Assembly: GCA_020346205.1 (NCBI GenBank)
Contig: CP070776.1
Coordinates: 133,039 to 138,646, forward strand
Reading direction: 5' to 3'
DNA length: 5,608 nucleotides
DNA from: Deltaproteobacteria bacterium
Lineage (GTDB): Bacteria; Desulfobacterota; Desulfobulbia; Desulfobulbales; BM004
The translations under genes and the position numbers were made by a program. Each line of letters starts with the position of its first letter. Position 1 is the stretch's first letter. The notes beneath the pieces are model-generated. The model did no database searches and was not told the DNA's origin. It saw only the letters and a list, made by a program, of their open reading frames with translations. Below are positions 4,343 through 5,608 of the stretch, in pieces.

Positions 4343-5608
4343 ATGGCTAGTTCAAGAAATGAATGTGATGGATGTCCTGAGATTACCTGTATTTCCACCA
4401 AACAAGTTTTACAGCAGGATATTGCAAAAAATGTTGTAACCGCCTACGACAGGATTCAAAATCGAGGCATGGCTGCATGCCTTTTTGGATCCGGCGGCAC
4501 CTGCTGTCGTCACTGTAACATGGGACCCTGTCAGATCATCGATGGTGTTGATGACATGCTCGGTATATGCGGTGCTACTGCCGACACGGTTGCGGCCAGG
4601 AATTTTGGCAGAATCTGTGCTGCAGGCACATCAGCTCATACTGACCATGCCCGTGAAATGGTCAAGGGTTTTATAGCCACTGCCAAAGGCGAGACACCCC
4701 ATGAGATAAAAGATGTCCGGAAACTCCACATGCTTGCAGAAATTTTTGGTGTTGAGACCGAGGGCAGGGATAAAAATGAAATCGCCGTTGAAATTGGCGA
4801 ACTGGCCCTGGCTGATTTTGGCAGCCAGACTGATACACCATTAACTATGACCAAACGAGCCCCTGCCAAACGCCAGGAACTCTGGAAAAGGCTGAATATT
4901 TTCCCACGTGGCGTTGACCGCGAGGTCGTTGAAATGATGCACCGCACCCATATGGGTGTTGACCAGGAATACCACAACATCATGCTGCAGGCTTCACGCT
5001 GTTCTCTGGCAGATGGTTGGGGATCATCCATGCTTTCCACCGAACTCACCGATATTATGTTCGGTACTCCTGTTCCACGCAGGGCCATTGTTGATCTCGG
5101 CTGTCTGAAACAAGACCAGGTCAATATTACCGTTCACGGTCATGAACCGTTATTGGCAGAAGCCCTCTGCCTTGCAGCCCAGGAGGACGATATGCTTGCT
5201 CTGGCCAAAAAGGCAGGTGCAAAAGGTATCAACCTGGCAGGTGTCTGCTGTACCGGAAATGAAATCCTCATGCGCCGTGGCATCCCGGTAGCAGCCGGTT
5301 TTGTCCAGCAGGAGATGGCTCTGGCCACAGGCGCGGTTGAAGCCATGGTCGTTGATGTCCAGTGTGTAATGCAGTCAGTTGCTGAAGTGGCCAAAAATTT
5401 CCACACTGATATTATCACCACCAACTATAGGGCCAAAATGCCTGATTCCACCCATATTCAGTTTGAGGAAGAGACGCCCCTTGAATCAGCCAAGGATATC
5501 CTGAAAAAAGCTATCAGCAATTATAAAAAACGCGGTGATTGTTTTATTCCGGATGAAACCAAAGTGGACGTTGTCGTCGGCTTCAGTCATGAGACCATCA
5601 ATAATATG
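4343..5608 (+). CDS. cooS: Anaerobic Ni-Fe-S carbon monoxide dehydrogenase catalytic subunit (3' end outside window)
   Basis: This enzyme interconverts CO and CO2 at a [NiFe4S4] C-cluster. Electrons pass through B- and D-clusters in a cytoplasmic homodimer, either alone or with acetyl-CoA synthase. The 422 codons seen, with no stop, are about two thirds of the usual 630-670. D-cluster cysteines are C46 and C54 (C-x7-C). B-cluster cysteines are C55, C58, C63 and C76 in 'CCRHCNMGPC' and 'GICGA'. Three C-cluster ligands are visible: H267 in 'VHGHEPL', C303 in 'VCCTGNE' and C341 in 'DVQCVM'. The last three should lie downstream. The N terminus carries an extra Cys set (C8, C11, C16) not expected from the CODH sequences I recall. 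The start has GAGG at 4331-4334, 8 nt upstream. Its position after folD suggests the Wood-Ljungdahl pathway, but no acetyl-CoA synthase gene is in view, so a monofunctional CooS remains possible. Confidence 0.96.
   Translation, partial: MASSRNECDGCPEITCISTKQVLQQDIAKNVVTAYDRIQNRGMAACLFGSGGTCCRHCNMGPCQIIDGVDDMLGICGATADTVAARNFGRICAAGTSAHTDHAREMVKGFIATAKGETPHEIKDVRKLHMLAEIFGVETEGRDKNEIAVEIGELALADFGSQTDTPLTMTKRAPAKRQELWKRLNIFPRGVDREVVEMMHRTHMGVDQEYHNIMLQASRCSLADGWGSSMLSTELTDIMFGTPVPRRAIVDLGCLKQDQVNITVHGHEPLLAEALCLAAQEDDMLALAKKAGAKGINLAGVCCTGNEILMRRGIPVAAGFVQQEMALATGAVEAMVVDVQCVMQSVAEVAKNFHTDIITTNYRAKMPDSTHIQFEEETPLESAKDILKKAISNYKKRGDCFIPDETKVDVVVGFSHETINNM

Noticed and set aside
4485..4676. A plus-strand open frame of 63 codons in another frame.
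   Set aside because: It overlaps the B-cluster-encoding part of cooS and is a frame shadow.
4636..5124. A minus-strand open frame of 162 codons.
   Set aside because: It lies wholly opposite the cooS coding region, whose protein has clear family motifs. Its translation shows no domain.

Overview
The window is an ordinary-looking bacterial chromosomal stretch from what is most likely an anaerobe. The best clue is the 3' end. It holds the first 422 codons of an anaerobic Ni-Fe-S carbon monoxide dehydrogenase (CooS/AcsA family), directly after folD, whose product serves the methyl branch of the Wood-Ljungdahl pathway. The AT-leaning composition, the FolD insert sequence, the Fur-like operator and the archease/RtcB pair would all suit a sulfate-reducing or related Desulfobacterota (deltaproteobacterial) genome. 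That assignment is an inference from gene content and recalled protein similarity, not a search result.

Region 1 (1-2609, + strand) is a tight four-gene run: the 3' end of archease, rtcB (tRNA/RNA ligase, all catalytic residues present), a YkgJ-type cysteine-cluster protein, and rlmH (23S rRNA pseudouridine-1915 N3-methyltransferase). Gaps are 18 and 9 nt, followed by a 25-nt overlap into rlmH, which starts at TTG. These genes probably form one operon for RNA repair and RNA modification, with archease as the RtcB activator. The role of the cysteine-cluster protein there is unknown.

Region 2 (2617-2838, - strand) is a minimal stand-alone Nfu (NifU C-terminal domain) Fe-S scaffold. It converges on rlmH with only 7 nt between the stop codons. 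Region 3 (2839-3271) is a 433-nt AT-rich divergent intergenic region. It has candidate promoters for nfu (leftward) and folD (rightward) but no gene I can support.

Region 4 (3272-5608, + strand) holds folD (complete) and cooS (5' part, running off the window), separated by 159 nt. That gap contains a near-consensus Fur box overlapping a plausible -10 element, so cooS may have its own iron-responsive promoter. Functionally, Nfu (Fe-S supply), FolD (C1-folate) and CooS (CO/CO2 chemistry, several Fe-S clusters) fit an anaerobic C1 metabolism. I see no mobile element, CRISPR array, tRNA or rRNA, and no convincing evidence of a wholly new system. The points most worth testing are the Fur-like site, the N-terminal extra cysteines of CooS, and the cysteine-cluster protein embedded in the RNA-repair operon.
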